64,000 nt of DNA from Flavitalea plasmicola (GCF_030546645.1 NZ_JAUOTO010000004.1:310001-374000); one strand, 5' to 3'; shown: positions 16,999 through 27,494, counted from the first letter of the stretch. Made by a program: numbers and translations. The notes: a model not told the origin generated them from the letters alone.

Positions 16999-19900
16999 CT
17001 AGGAACGGACCGTTTGTTTATGACTTTTTTCCAGTAATACTTTTTTATAGTCCGTCGGGAACACCTTGACGAAATGCTGCAGCTGGTTTTCAAAGTCGTC
17101 CAGGACGAACTTGGCGACCGTGCTGCCTGTGTAGGCATAGTGTCGATGGATCATGTCTTTCAGCTCTGCGACGTCGTCGGCGCCTACGGGGTCCAGCTCA
17201 ACCATTTCCCTGTTGCATAATGCGGAGAACTGGCTTTTTACGTCGTATACATAAGCGATCCCGCCGCTCATACCGGCGGCGAAGTTGCGGCCTGTATCAC
17301 CCAGGATAACGACCCGGCCTCCTGTCATGTATTCGCAGCCGTGGTCGCCGACGCCTTCTACGACGGCTTTCACGCCTGAGTTGCGGACGGCGAACCTTTC
17401 CCCTGCCTTGCCGCGGATGAAGGCTTCACCGGAGGTGGCGCCATAGAAGGCCACGTTACCGATGATGCTGTTCTCTTCCGGTATGAAGGCGGCGTTGGGT
17501 GAAGGGTATACGATGAGCCGGGCGCCGGATAAACCTTTACCGAAGTAGTCATTGGCGTCTCCTTCGAGCTCCAGGGTGACCCCGTTGGTATTGAAAGCGC
17601 CGAAGCTTTGGCCTGCGGTGCCTGTGAATTTGAAATGCAAGGTATCTTCCGGCAGGCCGGCGGACCTGAACTTTTTAGAGATCTCGTTGGAGAGAATGGT
17701 ACCGACGGTGCGGTCTGTATTCCTGATCGCAAAGGAGGCGAAGACCTTTTGCTTTTGCTGGAGCGCAGGTTGAGCTGCGTCCAGGAGCTTCCAGTCCAGC
17801 ACGCCTTCCAGTCCATGGTCCTGTTCTTCCTGTTTGTGCAGGCCGGTGTACATTCCGGCGGGCTCTTTATACAGGATGGGGGAGAGGTCGAGCTTGCTAT
17901 ATTTCCAGTGGGCGACGTTGTCCCTTACCTGGAGACAATCTACCTGTCCTACCATTTCGTCGATGGTGCGGAATCCCAGCTCGGCCATGACCTCTCTTAG
18001 TTCCTGGGTGATGAACCTGAAGAAGTTGACCACGTGCTCTGCGTCGCCTGTGAAGCGTTTGCGCAGTTCGGGGTCTTGTGTCGCAACGCCAACGGGGCAA
18101 GTGTTCAGGTGGCATTTGCGCATCATGATGCATCCTTCCACTACGAGTGCGGTGGTGGCGAGGCCCCATTCTTCGGCGCCCAGCAGGGTAGCGATGGCGA
18201 TGTCGCGGCCTGTCTTCATTTGTCCGTCTGCCTGGAGGACTACGCGGCTGCGCAATTTATTTTTTACGAGCGTCTGGTGGGATTCGGCCAGGCCGAGCTC
18301 CCAGGGCAGGCCTGCGTGCTTGATGGAGCTAACGGGTGAGGCGCCGGTGCCGCCGTCATGTCCTGAGATGAGGATGACGTCCGATTTGGCTTTTGCCACG
18401 CCCGCTGCGATGGTGCCTACGCCTGCCTTGGACACCAGCTTGACGCTGATGCGGGCGGCGCGGTTGGCGTTCTTCAGATCGAAGATCAGCTGTGCCAGGT
18501 CTTCGATGGAATAGATATCGTGGTGCGGCGGGGGGGAGATGAGTCCCACGCCGGGTGTGGAATGGCGTACTTTACCGATCCAATCGTCGACCTTGTGGCC
18601 GGGCAGCTGACCGCCTTCGCCGGGCTTGGCGCCCTGGGCCATCTTGATCTGCAGCTCGTCGGCCATGGTGAGATAGTAGCTGGTGACGCCGAAACGCGCC
18701 GATGCCACCTGTTTGATGGCCGAGCGCATGGAGTCGCCATTGGGCAGCGTCTCATAGCGCAGTTCATCCTCTCCGCCTTCGCCGGTGTTGCTTTTCCCTC
18801 CCAGCCTGTTCATCGCGATAGCCAGCGTCGAGTGGGCTTCATGGGAGATGGAGCCGAAGGACATGGCGCCTGTGGCGAATCTCCTGTATATACTCTCCGC
18901 GGGCTCCACCTCTTCCAGGGAAATGGAAGGGCGGTTGCGCTTGAACGTGAGCAGGCTTCTTAAGGTGGCGGCCTTCTCACTCTGGTCGTTCACCAGCTTG
19001 GAATATTTTTTAAACGAATTGTAATCGTTCATCCGGGTGGAATATTGCAGCAGGTGGATGGTCTGGGGGTTGAAGAGGTGGAATTCTCCTTTCCTCTTCC
19101 ACTGGTAGATGCCGCCCACGGGCAGTCTTTCCACGGGGATGTCCTTGCGGCTGAAGGCAAAATAGTGCTTGGAAAGCGTTTCTTTTGCGATCTCGTCCAA
19201 GCCCATCCCTTCGATGCGGGAGGTAGCTCCCGTGAAATATTTATCCACTACGGTCCTGTTGAGGCCAATGATCTCGAAGATCTGGGCGCCCTGGTAGCTC
19301 TGCAGGGTGGAGATGCCCATCTTGGAGAAGACTTTCAGCAATCCGTCGCAGATGGCCTTGATATAGTTCTTTTTCAGCTGCTCTGCATCGAGGTCAGTCT
19401 GCAGGCGGCCAGTCAGCTTCATATCGCGGATGCTGGAGAGGGCCAGGTAGGGGTTGATAGCGGTGGCGCCGAACCCGATGAGGGCGGCGAAGTGGTGTAC
19501 TTCCCATACGTCACCGGCTTCCACGATGATGCCTACCTGTCCACGATAGCCTTTACGGATGAGGTGGTGGTGTACGGCCGAGGCGGCGAGCAGGGAAGGT
19601 ATGGGCGCGTGGTCGGAGTCGATAGCCCTGTCCGTCAGGATCAGCACTTCGAACCCATCTTCGACGGCGTCTACGGCGTACCGGCAGAGGCGATCCAGGC
19701 CCTTTTGAAGGGAGCCGGGTTTTCCGTCGGCCCTGAAATAGGTCTGCAGGGTCTTGGCCTGGAACACGCCGGTGTCGATGCTGCGGATCTTTTCCAGCTC
19801 ATGGTTGCTCAGCACGGGGTGTTTGAGCGCAACGCTATGACAGGCCAGGGGGTCTTCTTCCAGCAGGTTGGCATTGCCGCCTACGAAGCTGGCGAGGGAC

Positions 19901-21519
19901 ATGACGAGTCTTTCGCGAATGGGGTCGATGGGTGGATTTGTCACCTGGGCGAAAAGCTGCTTGAAGTAGCTGCTGAGGTGCTGGGGCTGATCGCTCAGCA
20001 CTGCCAGGGGGACGTCGGTGCCCATGGACCCGATGGGTTCCTTTCCATCCAGCGCCATGGGCGCGATGAGGGTATCCAGGTCTTCGGTGGAATAGCCGAA
20101 GGCTTTTTGGTATTTGAAGATCTGCTCGTGCTCCAGGTGTGTGAAGAGCACTCTGGGCTCTGGTAATTCTTCCAGCCTGATCTTGTATTTGTTGAGCCAT
20201 TCGGCGTAGGGCTTTTGGGAGCAGATGGCGCTTTTCAGCTCGTCATCGCTGATGATGCGTTCCTGTTCCAGGTCGACTACGAACATCTTACCTGGCTGCA
20301 GTCTGCCTTTCTCTTTCACCAGCCGGGGATCCACGGGGAGGGCGCCTGTTTCGGAGGCCATGATCACGCGATCGTCGGTGGTTACGCAGTAGCGGGAGGG
20401 GCGGAGGCCGTTGCGGTCAAGGGTGGCGCCGATGATCTTTCCATCCGTAAAGGAAATGGAGGCGGGACCGTCCCATGGTTCCATGATGGAGGCGTGGAAC
20501 TCGTAGAAAGCTTTTTTCACCGGGTCCATCTGCTCATTGCCGTCCCATGCTTCGGGGATCAGCATCATCATGACGTGGGGGAGGCTGCGGCCGCAAAGGG
20601 ACAGCAGCTCGATGACATTATCCAGGCAGGCGGAGTCGGACTGGCCTTCTGCGATGATGGGCAGCAGCATGTCCATTTCCTCCTTTGTAAAGTAGGGTGT
20701 GGTGAAGGCTTTTTCACCTGTTTTCAACCAATTGAGGTTGCCCTGGAGGGTATTGATCTCCCCGTTGTGCGCGATGAACCGGAATGGCTGAGCCAGTTTC
20801 CAGGAGGGGAAGGTATTGGTGGCAAAGCGGGAGTGGACCAGGCCAAAGGCGGAAACCAGCCGCTTGTTGCTGAGGTCGGGAAAGTAATGGCGTACCTGGC
20901 TGCTGGTGAGCTGACCTTTGTAGACCACGGTCTTATAGGAAAGGGAAGCCACGTAGAAGCCGATGGCGTCCTTTTTGATCGTATTGTTGATGGTGTTGCT
21001 GGCATAGTTACGCAGCAGAAAGAGCTTCCTTTCGAAGGCTTCGGGGTCCTTGATATGGTCGGGGCAGGCGATGAAAACCTGTTCCATTTCCGGCTCAACG
21101 GAAAGGGCTGTCGGGCCGATGCCTTCGGGATTAACGAGCACTTTTCTATAGCCCAGGATCTCCAGGCCCAGCTTTTCGGCGGAGCGGGAGAAGATATCCC
21201 GGCATTCTTCTTTCAGGCGGATGTCGCGGGGGAAGAACAGCATGCCTACGCCATATTTACCATATGGAGGCAGATGAATGCCCAGCTTTACGCATTCGTC
21301 AAAGAAGAATTCGTGCGGGGTCTGGATCATGATACCCGCACCGTCGCCCGTATTGTTCTCACAACCGCATGCTCCGCGGTGCTCCATGTTCTCCAGGATT
21401 GTCAGCGCGTCCGAAATGATCTGGTGGGATTTGTTGCTCTTGATGTTAGCCACGAAGCCGATACCACACGCATCACGCTCAAACTCAGGAGAATATAAAC
21501 CTTTGCTTACCATACGCAA
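16999..21519 (-). CDS. gltB: Glutamate synthase large (alpha) subunit
   Basis: 1506 aa, the usual size. It hydrolyses glutamine and transfers the ammonia to 2-oxoglutarate. The class II amidotransferase domain begins at Cys18 ([12 protein letters not shown]), the nucleophile exposed after removal of a short propeptide; an alternative start at codon 3 would still leave it. The FMN/synthase domain has [21 protein letters not shown]-like and [16 protein letters not shown] stretches, and the 3Fe-4S cluster ligands lie in CHLNTCPVG. The C-terminal beta-helix domain (GXXG repeats such as [21 protein letters not shown]) is complete. Forms the operon with gltD. A 7-bp palindrome lies 38 bp upstream. 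Confidence 0.97.
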   Translation of the reverse strand: MRMVSKGLYSPEFERDACGIGFVANIKSNKSHQIISDALTILENMEHRGACGCENNTGDGAGIMIQTPHEFFFDECVKLGIHLPPYGKYGVGMLFFPRDIRLKEECRDIFSRSAEKLGLEILGYRKVLVNPEGIGPTALSVEPEMEQVFIACPDHIKDPEAFERKLFLLRNYASNTINNTIKKDAIGFYVASLSYKTVVYKGQLTSSQVRHYFPDLSNKRLVSAFGLVHSRFATNTFPSWKLAQPFRFIAHNGEINTLQGNLNWLKTGEKAFTTPYFTKEEMDMLLPIIAEGQSDSACLDNVIELLSLCGRSLPHVMMMLIPEAWDGNEQMDPVKKAFYEFHASIMEPWDGPASISFTDGKIIGATLDRNGLRPSRYCVTTDDRVIMASETGALPVDPRLVKEKGRLQPGKMFVVDLEQERIISDDELKSAICSQKPYAEWLNKYKIRLEELPEPRVLFTHLEHEQIFKYQKAFGYSTEDLDTLIAPMALDGKEPIGSMGTDVPLAVLSDQPQHLSSYFKQLFAQVTNPPIDPIRERLVMSLASFVGGNANLLEEDPLACHSVALKHPVLSNHELEKIRSIDTGVFQAKTLQTYFRADGKPGSLQKGLDRLCRYAVDAVEDGFEVLILTDRAIDSDHAPIPSLLAASAVHHHLIRKGYRGQVGIIVEAGDVWEVHHFAALIGFGATAINPYLALSSIRDMKLTGRLQTDLDAEQLKKNYIKAICDGLLKVFSKMGISTLQSYQGAQIFEIIGLNRTVVDKYFTGATSRIEGMGLDEIAKETLSKHYFAFSRKDIPVERLPVGGIYQWKRKGEFHLFNPQTIHLLQYSTRMNDYNSFKKYSKLVNDQSEKAATLRSLLTFKRNRPSISLEEVEPAESIYRRFATGAMSFGSISHEAHSTLAIAMNRLGGKSNTGEGGEDELRYETLPNGDSMRSAIKQVASARFGVTSYYLTMADELQIKMAQGAKPGEGGQLPGHKVDDWIGKVRHSTPGVGLISPPPHHDIYSIEDLAQLIFDLKNANRAARISVKLVSKAGVGTIAAGVAKAKSDVILISGHDGGTGASPVSSIKHAGLPWELGLAESHQTLVKNKLRSRVVLQADGQMKTGRDIAIATLLGAEEWGLATTALVVEGCIMMRKCHLNTCPVGVATQDPELRKRFTGDAEHVVNFFRFITQELREVMAELGFRTIDEMVGQVDCLQVRDNVAHWKYSKLDLSPILYKEPAGMYTGLHKQEEQDHGLEGVLDWKLLDAAQPALQQKQKVFASFAIRNTDRTVGTILSNEISKKFRSAGLPEDTLHFKFTGTAGQSFGAFNTNGVTLELEGDANDYFGKGLSGARLIVYPSPNAAFIPEENSIIGNVAFYGATSGEAFIRGKAGERFAVRNSGVKAVVEGVGDHGCEYMTGGRVVILGDTGRNFAAGMSGGIAYVYDVKSQFSALCNREMVELDPVGADDVAELKDMIHRHYAYTGSTVAKFVLDDFENQLQHFVKVFPTDYKKVLLEKSHKQTVRS

Positions 21520-21556
21520 TTAATAGATTAGACTTTTTTCAATTTTTATTAAGAAT

Positions 21557-21574
21557 CTTAGATAATAATCTAAG
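21557..21574. promoter_or_regulatory. Palindrome upstream of gltB, possible operator
   Basis: CTTAGAT-AATA-ATCTAAG is a perfect 7-bp inverted repeat with a 4-nt centre, 38 bp before the gltB start in an A/T-rich 250-bp region. Its place and symmetry fit a dimeric regulator site. A weaker pair AGAAGAT/ATCTTCT lies near 21660-21680. The rest of 21575-21769 shows no gene. Confidence 0.35.
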
Positions 21575-21769
21575 AAGGATAGCAAGCAATCGAATAAAAT
21601 TACGTAAAAATTCCTATTAAATTAAATATTCGTTAATTATTGTTTTTCACAGGGATAGAAGATTTATACACAGGATCTTCTGACAAATATCAGGTTTAGC
21701 AAGGATTGGAGGGGTGGGTTTTTCTAACAAAGGATGAGGCGGCTCATAGGATCGGAGGGATCGACGGAC

Positions 21770-23047
21770 CTATACTAGATAGCTGAACAGCGTGTCATTC
21801 TTGTTCAGCTCCGTATAGGATACATTGTACCTCTCCATGTTGTTCAAAAGGGTCCGATAATCTTCTTTGTTGGTCAGCTCGACGCCTACCAGGGCGGGGG
21901 CTGTGTCTTTGTTGTGTTTTTGCATGTACTCGAAGCGGGTGATATCGTCGCCGGGTCCCAGGACATGGTTGACAAATTCTTTCAGCGCTCCCGGGCGTTG
22001 GGAGAAGCTGATCAGGAAATAGTGTTTCAGCCCTTCATACTGGAGGGACCTTTCCTTGATCTCCTGCATGCGATCGATGTCGTTGTTGCTACCGCTGACG
22101 ATACAGACGACGGTCTTGCCTTTGATGGCGTCGGCATAGTCGTCCAGGGCCGCGATGCTGAGGGCGCCCGCCGGTTCGACGACGATGGCGTCTTCGTTAT
22201 ACAGCCGCAGGATGGTGGAGCATGCTTTTCCTTCCGGTACGAGGTGCATATCATCCAGCACTTCCCGGCAGATGGAGAAGGTGAGGTCGCCTACTCTTTT
22301 TACGGCGGCTCCGTCGACAAAGCGTTCGATGCTGCCGAGGGTTACCGGGTGACCTGCTTTGAGGGCCTCCGTCATGGAGGGAGCGCCTTCCGGCTCCAGG
22401 CCGATGATCTTCGTGCGGGGCGAGTATGTTTTGAAGAAAGTACCTACTCCGGAGGCAAGTCCTCCACCGCCAACGGGTACGAAGAGATAGTCTACTTCGG
22501 GCTCATCTTCCAGGATCTCTACGGCCACGGTACCCTGTCCTTCGATGATCTTTGGATCTTCGAAAGGGGGGATGAAGGTCATGCCGTTGGATCCGGTGTA
22601 TTCCCGGGCGGCTACGGCGCAGTCGTCGAAGGTGTCACCTGTGAGGACGATCTCGATATTACCCTCTCCGAACATCCTGGTCTGTGTGACCTTTTGTTTG
22701 GGGGTAATGCTGGGCATGAATACCACGCCTTTTACTCCCAGCTTGCGGCAGGAGTAGGCAAAGCCCTGTGCATGATTGCCTGCGCTGGCGCATACCACGC
22801 CTTTTTGCAATTGCGCGGCGGGCAGGCTGACCATCATGTTATAGGCTCCCCTTAACTTATAGGAACGTACGACCTGCAGGTCTTCTCTTTTGAGCAGGAC
22901 CCGGCAGCCGTATTTCCGGGAGAGGTTGTGATTATAGCTCAGGGGAGTCCTGGTGACTACTTTCTTTAATCTACCGGCGGCTGCGTGGAAGTCTAATTCC
23001 GGCGCCCCTGCTGGGGGCGCCGGGGGAAAAGATAACAAATTATGCAT
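21770..23047 (-). CDS. ilvA: Threonine deaminase (biosynthetic)
   Basis: 425 aa, PLP enzyme converting threonine to 2-oxobutyrate, the first committed step to isoleucine. PLP lysine in VVRSYKLRGAYN (Lys64), glycine-rich phosphate loop VPVGGGGLASG, and a C-terminal ACT-like domain (about 335-425, SFSQRPGALKEFVNHVLG) that would carry Ile feedback. The single regulatory domain matches the shorter IlvA class (E. coli has two, 514 aa). Last gene of the locus; its ATG overlaps the end of ilvC by 8 nt (ATGCATAA), implying translational coupling. Confidence 0.94.
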   Translation of the reverse strand: MHNLLSFPPAPPAGAPELDFHAAAGRLKKVVTRTPLSYNHNLSRKYGCRVLLKREDLQVVRSYKLRGAYNMMVSLPAAQLQKGVVCASAGNHAQGFAYSCRKLGVKGVVFMPSITPKQKVTQTRMFGEGNIEIVLTGDTFDDCAVAAREYTGSNGMTFIPPFEDPKIIEGQGTVAVEILEDEPEVDYLFVPVGGGGLASGVGTFFKTYSPRTKIIGLEPEGAPSMTEALKAGHPVTLGSIERFVDGAAVKRVGDLTFSICREVLDDMHLVPEGKACSTILRLYNEDAIVVEPAGALSIAALDDYADAIKGKTVVCIVSGSNNDIDRMQEIKERSLQYEGLKHYFLISFSQRPGALKEFVNHVLGPGDDITRFEYMQKHNKDTAPALVGVELTNKEDYRTLLNNMERYNVSYTELNKNDTLFSYLV

Positions 23048-24125
23048 TTACTGCTTCCTTCGATTGTTTTTGTGGTGCGGCCTGATTTTCGGGGCGGAGA
23101 CTTCTTACGGTCTTGCCTGCCTGCCACAGTTCGCTTTCGCGTAATTCTTTCAGCTCGGCTTCCAGCTTTTCGCGGTAGTCGGGCTGGCTATTGGAGTCGA
23201 TGGACCGTTGAGATTCCTTACCTGCGGCTACGCTTTCGTACAGCTCGGTGAAGACGGGGAGGGTAGCATCGCGGAACTTCTTCCACCAGTCCAGTGCGCC
23301 TCTTTGTGCGGTGGTAGAGCAGTTGGCATACATCCAGTCCATGCCGTTCTCTGCCACCAGGGGCATGAGGGATTGGGTCAGCTCTTCCACTGTCTCGTTG
23401 AAAGCTTCGGAAGGGGTGTGTCCTTTTTTACGTAATACTTCATATTGAGCGGCGAAGATCCCCTGAATGGCGCCCATCAACGTACCGCGTTCGCCTGTCA
23501 GGTCACTGAATACTTCTTTGCGGAAGTCTGTTTCGAACAGGTAGCCACTGCCGACGGCGATGCCCAGGGCGATGACGCGTTCTTTGGCTTTTCCTGTTGC
23601 GTCCTGGAAGATGGCGTAGCTGCTGTTGAGCCCGCGACCCTGGAGAAACATTCTTCTCAGGGAAGTGCCTGAACCTTTCGGGGCCACCAGGAATACGTCC
23701 ACGTCTTTGGGAGGAACGATCCCTGTCTGTTCGTTGAAGGTGATGCCGAAGCCGTGGGAGAAATACAAAGCTTTACCGGGTGTCAGGTGTTTTTTCACCG
23801 TGGGCCACAGCTGGATCTGGGCCGCATCGCTCAGCAGGTAGCAGATGATGGTGCCTTTTTCCAATGCTTCTTCGATATCGAACAGGGTCTGGCCGGGAAC
23901 GAAACCGTCTTTTACCGCCTTATCCCATGACTTGGAATTTTTCCGCTGGCCTACGATCACGTTGATACCGTTATCTTTTTGATTCAGCGACTGACCGGGT
24001 CCCTGGACGCCATAGCCGATGACGGCTACTACTTCATTTTTCAAAACCTGCTGGGCTTTGGCGAGGGGGAATTCTTCTCTTGTTACTACATTTTCTTCCA
24101 CGCCGCCGAAATTTAATTTTGCCAT
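23040..24125 (-). CDS. ilvC: Ketol-acid reductoisomerase
   Basis: 361 aa from ATG 24125 (MAKLNFGGVEENVV). A longer in-frame ORF to 24260 has a Ser/Arg/Asn-rich, non-homologous N-terminus and is rejected. Isomerises and reduces acetolactate or acetohydroxybutyrate with NADPH. Rossmann motif VAVIGYGVQGPGQSLNQ and substrate-domain residues in DLTGERGTLMGA and SEAFNETVEEL are present. Length is near the short class I enzymes plus a charged C-terminal tail rich in Glu and Lys. Lies 58 bp after ilvH and overlaps ilvA. Confidence 0.94.
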   Translation of the reverse strand: MAKLNFGGVEENVVTREEFPLAKAQQVLKNEVVAVIGYGVQGPGQSLNQKDNGINVIVGQRKNSKSWDKAVKDGFVPGQTLFDIEEALEKGTIICYLLSDAAQIQLWPTVKKHLTPGKALYFSHGFGITFNEQTGIVPPKDVDVFLVAPKGSGTSLRRMFLQGRGLNSSYAIFQDATGKAKERVIALGIAVGSGYLFETDFRKEVFSDLTGERGTLMGAIQGIFAAQYEVLRKKGHTPSEAFNETVEELTQSLMPLVAENGMDWMYANCSTTAQRGALDWWKKFRDATLPVFTELYESVAAGKESQRSIDSNSQPDYREKLEAELKELRESELWQAGKTVRSLRPENQAAPQKQSKEAVNA

Positions 24126-24183
24126 GTTATTTCTGTTTTTTTGGGATGTGATATTTTTTTTTATTGAATAATGGGTTGGTTTG

Positions 24184-24780
24184 TTACATCGTGAATACTT
24201 CGTCCTGTTTGTCGAGGAATTCGTTCTCGACGACCTCTTCGCTGGGCTCCGTCGATTCAAATTCTTTCAGCTTTTCGTGGAAGCCGTGGCTGTCCTTGAT
24301 GATGGCGATGCGGGCGCTTCTTACGAACTCGATGAGGCCATAAGGTTCCAGCACCTCCACCAGCTTGTCCGTCTCTTCCCTTTGTCCTGTCGTTTCGAAG
24401 ACGGTGTAGTCCTTCCGGATCACTACGGCACGAGCCCCGTATTCGCGCAACAGCCGTTCGACCTTTACTTTCTCGGCTATTTCCTCGGTGGATACTTTAT
24501 AGAGGGCCATTTCCTGCCAGATGATCTCTTCATTCGTGTTGTAGTAGGCTTTCAGGATATCTACCTGTTTTTCTATCTGGCGGCAGAGCTTTCTTACCAC
24601 TTCCTCCGTTTCGTTGATGACGATGGTGAAACGGTGGATGCCTTCCACTTCGGAGGGAGAGGTGTTCAGGCTCTCGACGTTGATCTTACGGCGGGAGAAC
24701 AGGATGGCGATGCGGTTAAGCAGGCCGATCTGGTTTTCCGTGTAGACGGTGATGGTGTATTGCTGCTTATTTGGATTCAT
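24184..24780 (-). CDS. ilvH: Acetolactate synthase small (regulatory) subunit
   Basis: 198 aa from ATG 24780 (MNPNKQQYTITVYTENQIGLLNRIAILFSRRKINVESL). The ACT domain (about 8-80) with NQIGLLNRI is the valine-binding region that confers feedback on IlvB. An upstream ATG at 24816 would add 12 residues encoded entirely by the heptad repeat at 24788-24819, so it is taken as non-coding. Separated from its partner ilvB by a methyltransferase gene, whereas the two subunits are usually adjacent. Confidence 0.93.
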   Translation of the reverse strand: MNPNKQQYTITVYTENQIGLLNRIAILFSRRKINVESLNTSPSEVEGIHRFTIVINETEEVVRKLCRQIEKQVDILKAYYNTNEEIIWQEMALYKVSTEEIAEKVKVERLLREYGARAVVIRKDYTVFETTGQREETDKLVEVLEPYGLIEFVRSARIAIIKDSHGFHEKLKEFESTEPSEEVVENEFLDKQDEVFTM

Positions 24781-24787
24781 ATTTTTG

Positions 24788-24819
24788 AGCTGCAAGCTGC
24801 GAGCCTCAAGCTGCAAGCC
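24788..24819. repeat. AGCTNCA heptad repeat, copy 1 (single arm)
   Basis: Units AGCTGCA, AGCTGCG, AGCCTCA, AGCTGCA and AGCC in 7-nt register, followed by TTTTTAGGTGTTTA, a core also seen in copy 2. Lies between the methyltransferase stop and ilvH start. Confidence 0.85.
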
Positions 24820-24834
24820 TGACTTTTTAGGTGT

Positions 24835-25608
24835 TTATTGTTTGATTGCTTCTATTCTCAGTCTTTTATAGTTGCCGTACCATTTGTGGTTGCGGTAGTT
24901 CGTGGGTTTTACCGCTGCCTGGATCTCTTCGAGCACGGGGTCGATATCCTGTTCGGGAATATTCTTAAAAAAAGCGTTGCCGAACATTCTTATCCAGTCC
25001 TTGATGCCATTTTCCGTATCCTGCAGTTCCGTCGGCCTGTCGAAATGGGAGGCATAGTTGATCCGATAGCCTTTCCTTTCCAGCAGGGAGGTGTATTCCC
25101 CCAGGGAGGGGAAGTACCACAGCTGTTGCGTTGCGTTGTGATAGTATCCGTGCCTGGTGAGGACTTTACGGGTATTGACCACGATGTCTTCCACGTTGCC
25201 TTTTCCGCCCATTTCCAATACCAGGCGACCGCCGGGGCGCAGGTGATGGGTGATGCAGTCGATGGCCGCCTCTTTATCCAGCACCCAGTGCAGGACCGCA
25301 TTCGAAAATACGGCGTCGAAGAGCTGGTTGAACTGGAAGTCCGTGGCGTTCATGACACGGAAGTCGATGTCCGGAAAGATAGCGGAGGCCTTTTCTATCA
25401 TGGGCGCGGAGCTATCGATGCCTATCACCCGTGCACCTGTGAGGGAGATCTGGTGGGTCAGGTGTCCTGTGCCGCAGCCCAGGTCCAGGATCCTTTCACC
25501 TGCCTGCGGGGCCAGCATGCTGATGAGGTCCTCGCCATATTTGAAGACAAACGAGTGTTTGTCGTCGTAGAGGCTGGCATTCCATTTTATCGTTGGCGTC
25601 CTGGACAT
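24835..25608 (-). CDS. SAM-dependent class I methyltransferase (trans-aconitate methyltransferase-like)
   Basis: 257 aa with a full class I fold: motif I ILDLGCGTGHLTHQI (about 40-54) binding SAM, acidic residue at the end of beta2 in VIGIDSSAPMIEKA, motif II DAVFSNAVLHWV, and post-motif LRPGGRLVLEMGG. The overall pattern (NASLYDDKHSFVFKYGEDLI at the start, RLRIEAIKQ at the end) recalls trans-aconitate or malonyl-ACP-type methyltransferases; the substrate cannot be read from sequence. It has no known role in branched-chain synthesis. Flanked on both sides by heptad-repeat copies 1 and 2, which suggests that it entered an ilvB-ilvH pair. Confidence 0.85.
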   Translation of the reverse strand: MSRTPTIKWNASLYDDKHSFVFKYGEDLISMLAPQAGERILDLGCGTGHLTHQISLTGARVIGIDSSAPMIEKASAIFPDIDFRVMNATDFQFNQLFDAVFSNAVLHWVLDKEAAIDCITHHLRPGGRLVLEMGGKGNVEDIVVNTRKVLTRHGYYHNATQQLWYFPSLGEYTSLLERKGYRINYASHFDRPTELQDTENGIKDWIRMFGNAFFKNIPEQDIDPVLEEIQAAVKPTNYRNHKWYGNYKRLRIEAIKQ

Positions 25609-25613
25609 TTGAT

Positions 25614-25712
25614 AGCGTCAAGCTGTCAGCTGCAAGCTGCAAGCTTGGTTTTATTAGGTGTTTAATGTTTATTTAAGTCCGGCTTGTAGCTTGAAGCTTG
25701 TCGCTTGCAGCT
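25614..25712. repeat. AGCTNCA heptad repeat, copy 2 (two inverted arms, hairpin)
   Basis: Left arm units AGCGTCA, AGCTGTC, AGCTGCA, AGCTGCA (25614-25641). Right arm, read on the minus strand, AGCTGCA, AGCGACA, AGCTTCA, AGCTACA, AGCC (25681-25712). They are separated by an A/T-rich core with TTTTATTAGGTGTTTA. An adjoining hairpin TAAAGCC-GAA-GGCTTTA (25714-25730) overlaps the ilvB stop. Confidence 0.85.
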
Positions 25713-25727
25713 ATAAAGCCGAAGGCT

Positions 25728-27494
25728 TTATTTAAGTCTGATCTCACTAACGCTGCAACCCTGCGGCACCATTGGGAATACATTGTTCTCTTTACCTACG
25801 AAAACTTCCAGCAGGTAGGATCCTTTATGGTCGAGCATGGCCTTTATCGCATTCGGGAGGTCTTCTCTTTTTTCGATGCTTTGTCCGGCGATGCCATAGC
25901 CTTTTGCCACCATGACGAAGTCGGGGCTGGCGATGTCCACGAAAGAGTAGCGTTTGTCGTTGAAGAGCTGCTGCCACTGGCGTACCATGCCCAGGAAGCG
26001 GTTGTTCAGGATCAGGATCTTTACATCTAATTCACTTTGCATGATGGTGCCCAGTTCCTGGAGGGTCATCTGGAAGCTACCATCGCCGCAGATGGCGACG
26101 ACCGTACGATCGGGAGCCCCGAATTTTGCGCCGATGGCAGCCGGAAGGCCGAAGCCCATGGTGCCGAGGCCGCCGGAAGTAACGTTGCTGCGGGACTGTT
26201 TGAATTCGGCATAGCGGCAGGCTACCATCTGGTGCTGACCTACGTCCGTGACGATGACGGCGTCGCCGTCGGTGAACTGGTTGAGCACTTTTATTACCTC
26301 TCCCATCGTCATTTGTTCGGTGGTGGGGTTGAGCTCTTCCTTAATGACGGCGTCCACTTCTTCTTTATAATAGTCTTTGAACCTTTTCAGCCATTCGGGA
26401 TATGTCTTTTTTTCGACCAGTTCTGTCAGCAGGGGGAGGGTCTCTTTACAGTCGCCCCACACCGGGATGGTCGATTTTACATTCTTGTCGATCTCGGCGG
26501 GATCGATGTCCAGGTGGACGACCTGTGCCTGTTTGGCATATTTATCCAGGCGTCCCGTCACGCGATCGTCGAAGCGCATGCCGATGGCGATGAGGACGTC
26601 GCATTCATTGGTGAGGACATTGGGACCATAGTTGCCGTGCATACCCAGCATGCCCACGTTGAGCGGGTGGTCCGTGGACAGGGCGCTGAGGCCCAATAAT
26701 GTCCAGGCTGCGGGGATGCCGCTCTTTTCAACGAAGGCCTGGAATTCCTTTTCGGCCTTGCCGAGGATAACGCCTTGTCCGAAGAGGATGAAGGGGCGTT
26801 GGGCCTGGTTGATGAGTTGGGCTGCCTTTTCGATGTATTCCTTGCGTACGATGGGTTTGGGGCGGTAGCTGCGGATATGGCTGCATTTCTTATACCCTTC
26901 GTAGCTGAATTTCTGGATCTGTGCGTTCTTCGTGATATCGATGAGGACAGGGCCGGGGCGTCCGCTGCCGGCGATATAAAATGCTTTGGCCAATACAGCA
27001 GGGATCTCCGTCGCGTCCGTCACCTGATAATTCCATTTGGTGATGGGGGTGGTGATGTTGATGACATCCGTCTCCTGAAAGGCGTCGGTGCCCAAGAGGT
27101 GGGCGAAGACCTGGCCGGTGATACATACCAGGGGAGTGCTGTCGATCATGGCGTCTGCAAGACCAGTGACCAGGTTAGTAGCCCCCGGGCCGCTGGTGGC
27201 GAATACGACGCCTGTCCTACCGGAAGTACGGGCATAACCCTGTGCAGCGTGTATGCCACCCTGTTCGTGCCGGACGAGGATGTGCTTCAGCTTCTCCTGG
27301 TAGTCGTACAGGGCGTCATAGATAGGCATGATGGCGCCGCCGGGGTAACCGAAGATCGTGTCTACGCCTTCTTCCAGGAAAGCTTCCAGGACGGCGGCCG
27401 AGCCGTTGATCTCCCGGGGTGCGGGGGCTTTGCTTTTGGAAGCCGCCTTGGGCTTTGATGGAGTGGGTACGGGTGTTGTTGTTGCGTTGCTCAT
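25728..27494 (-). CDS. ilvB: Acetolactate synthase large (catalytic) subunit
   Basis: 588 aa ThDP enzyme; condenses pyruvate with pyruvate or 2-oxobutyrate. After a Pro/Ser/Lys-rich N-terminal tail of about 30 residues, IFGYPGGAIMPIYDAL and RHEQGGIHAAQGYAR carry the ThDP-activating Glu. The central FAD-type domain has HGNYGPNVL and GMRFDDRVTGR, and the C-terminal ThDP/Mg motif is GDGSFQMTLQELGTI ending in ILNN. Length is typical. Third gene after the ilv attenuator; hairpins lie at both ends (27568-27615 upstream, 25714-25730 at its stop). Confidence 0.96.
   Translation of the reverse strand: MSNATTTPVPTPSKPKAASKSKAPAPREINGSAAVLEAFLEEGVDTIFGYPGGAIMPIYDALYDYQEKLKHILVRHEQGGIHAAQGYARTSGRTGVVFATSGPGATNLVTGLADAMIDSTPLVCITGQVFAHLLGTDAFQETDVINITTPITKWNYQVTDATEIPAVLAKAFYIAGSGRPGPVLIDITKNAQIQKFSYEGYKKCSHIRSYRPKPIVRKEYIEKAAQLINQAQRPFILFGQGVILGKAEKEFQAFVEKSGIPAAWTLLGLSALSTDHPLNVGMLGMHGNYGPNVLTNECDVLIAIGMRFDDRVTGRLDKYAKQAQVVHLDIDPAEIDKNVKSTIPVWGDCKETLPLLTELVEKKTYPEWLKRFKDYYKEEVDAVIKEELNPTTEQMTMGEVIKVLNQFTDGDAVIVTDVGQHQMVACRYAEFKQSRSNVTSGGLGTMGFGLPAAIGAKFGAPDRTVVAICGDGSFQMTLQELGTIMQSELDVKILILNNRFLGMVRQWQQLFNDKRYSFVDIASPDFVMVAKGYGIAGQSIEKREDLPNAIKAMLDHKGSYLLEVFVGKENNVFPMVPQGCSVSEIRLK

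Noticed and set aside
24781-24816. N-terminal extension of ilvH (MQLEARSLQLKN)
   Set aside because: Encoded by the heptad repeat; family members start at MNPNK-type sequence. Likewise the ilvC extension to 24260 was discarded.
25614-25712. CRISPR array
   Set aside because: The repeat unit is 7 nt with no spacers, and no cas genes are present.
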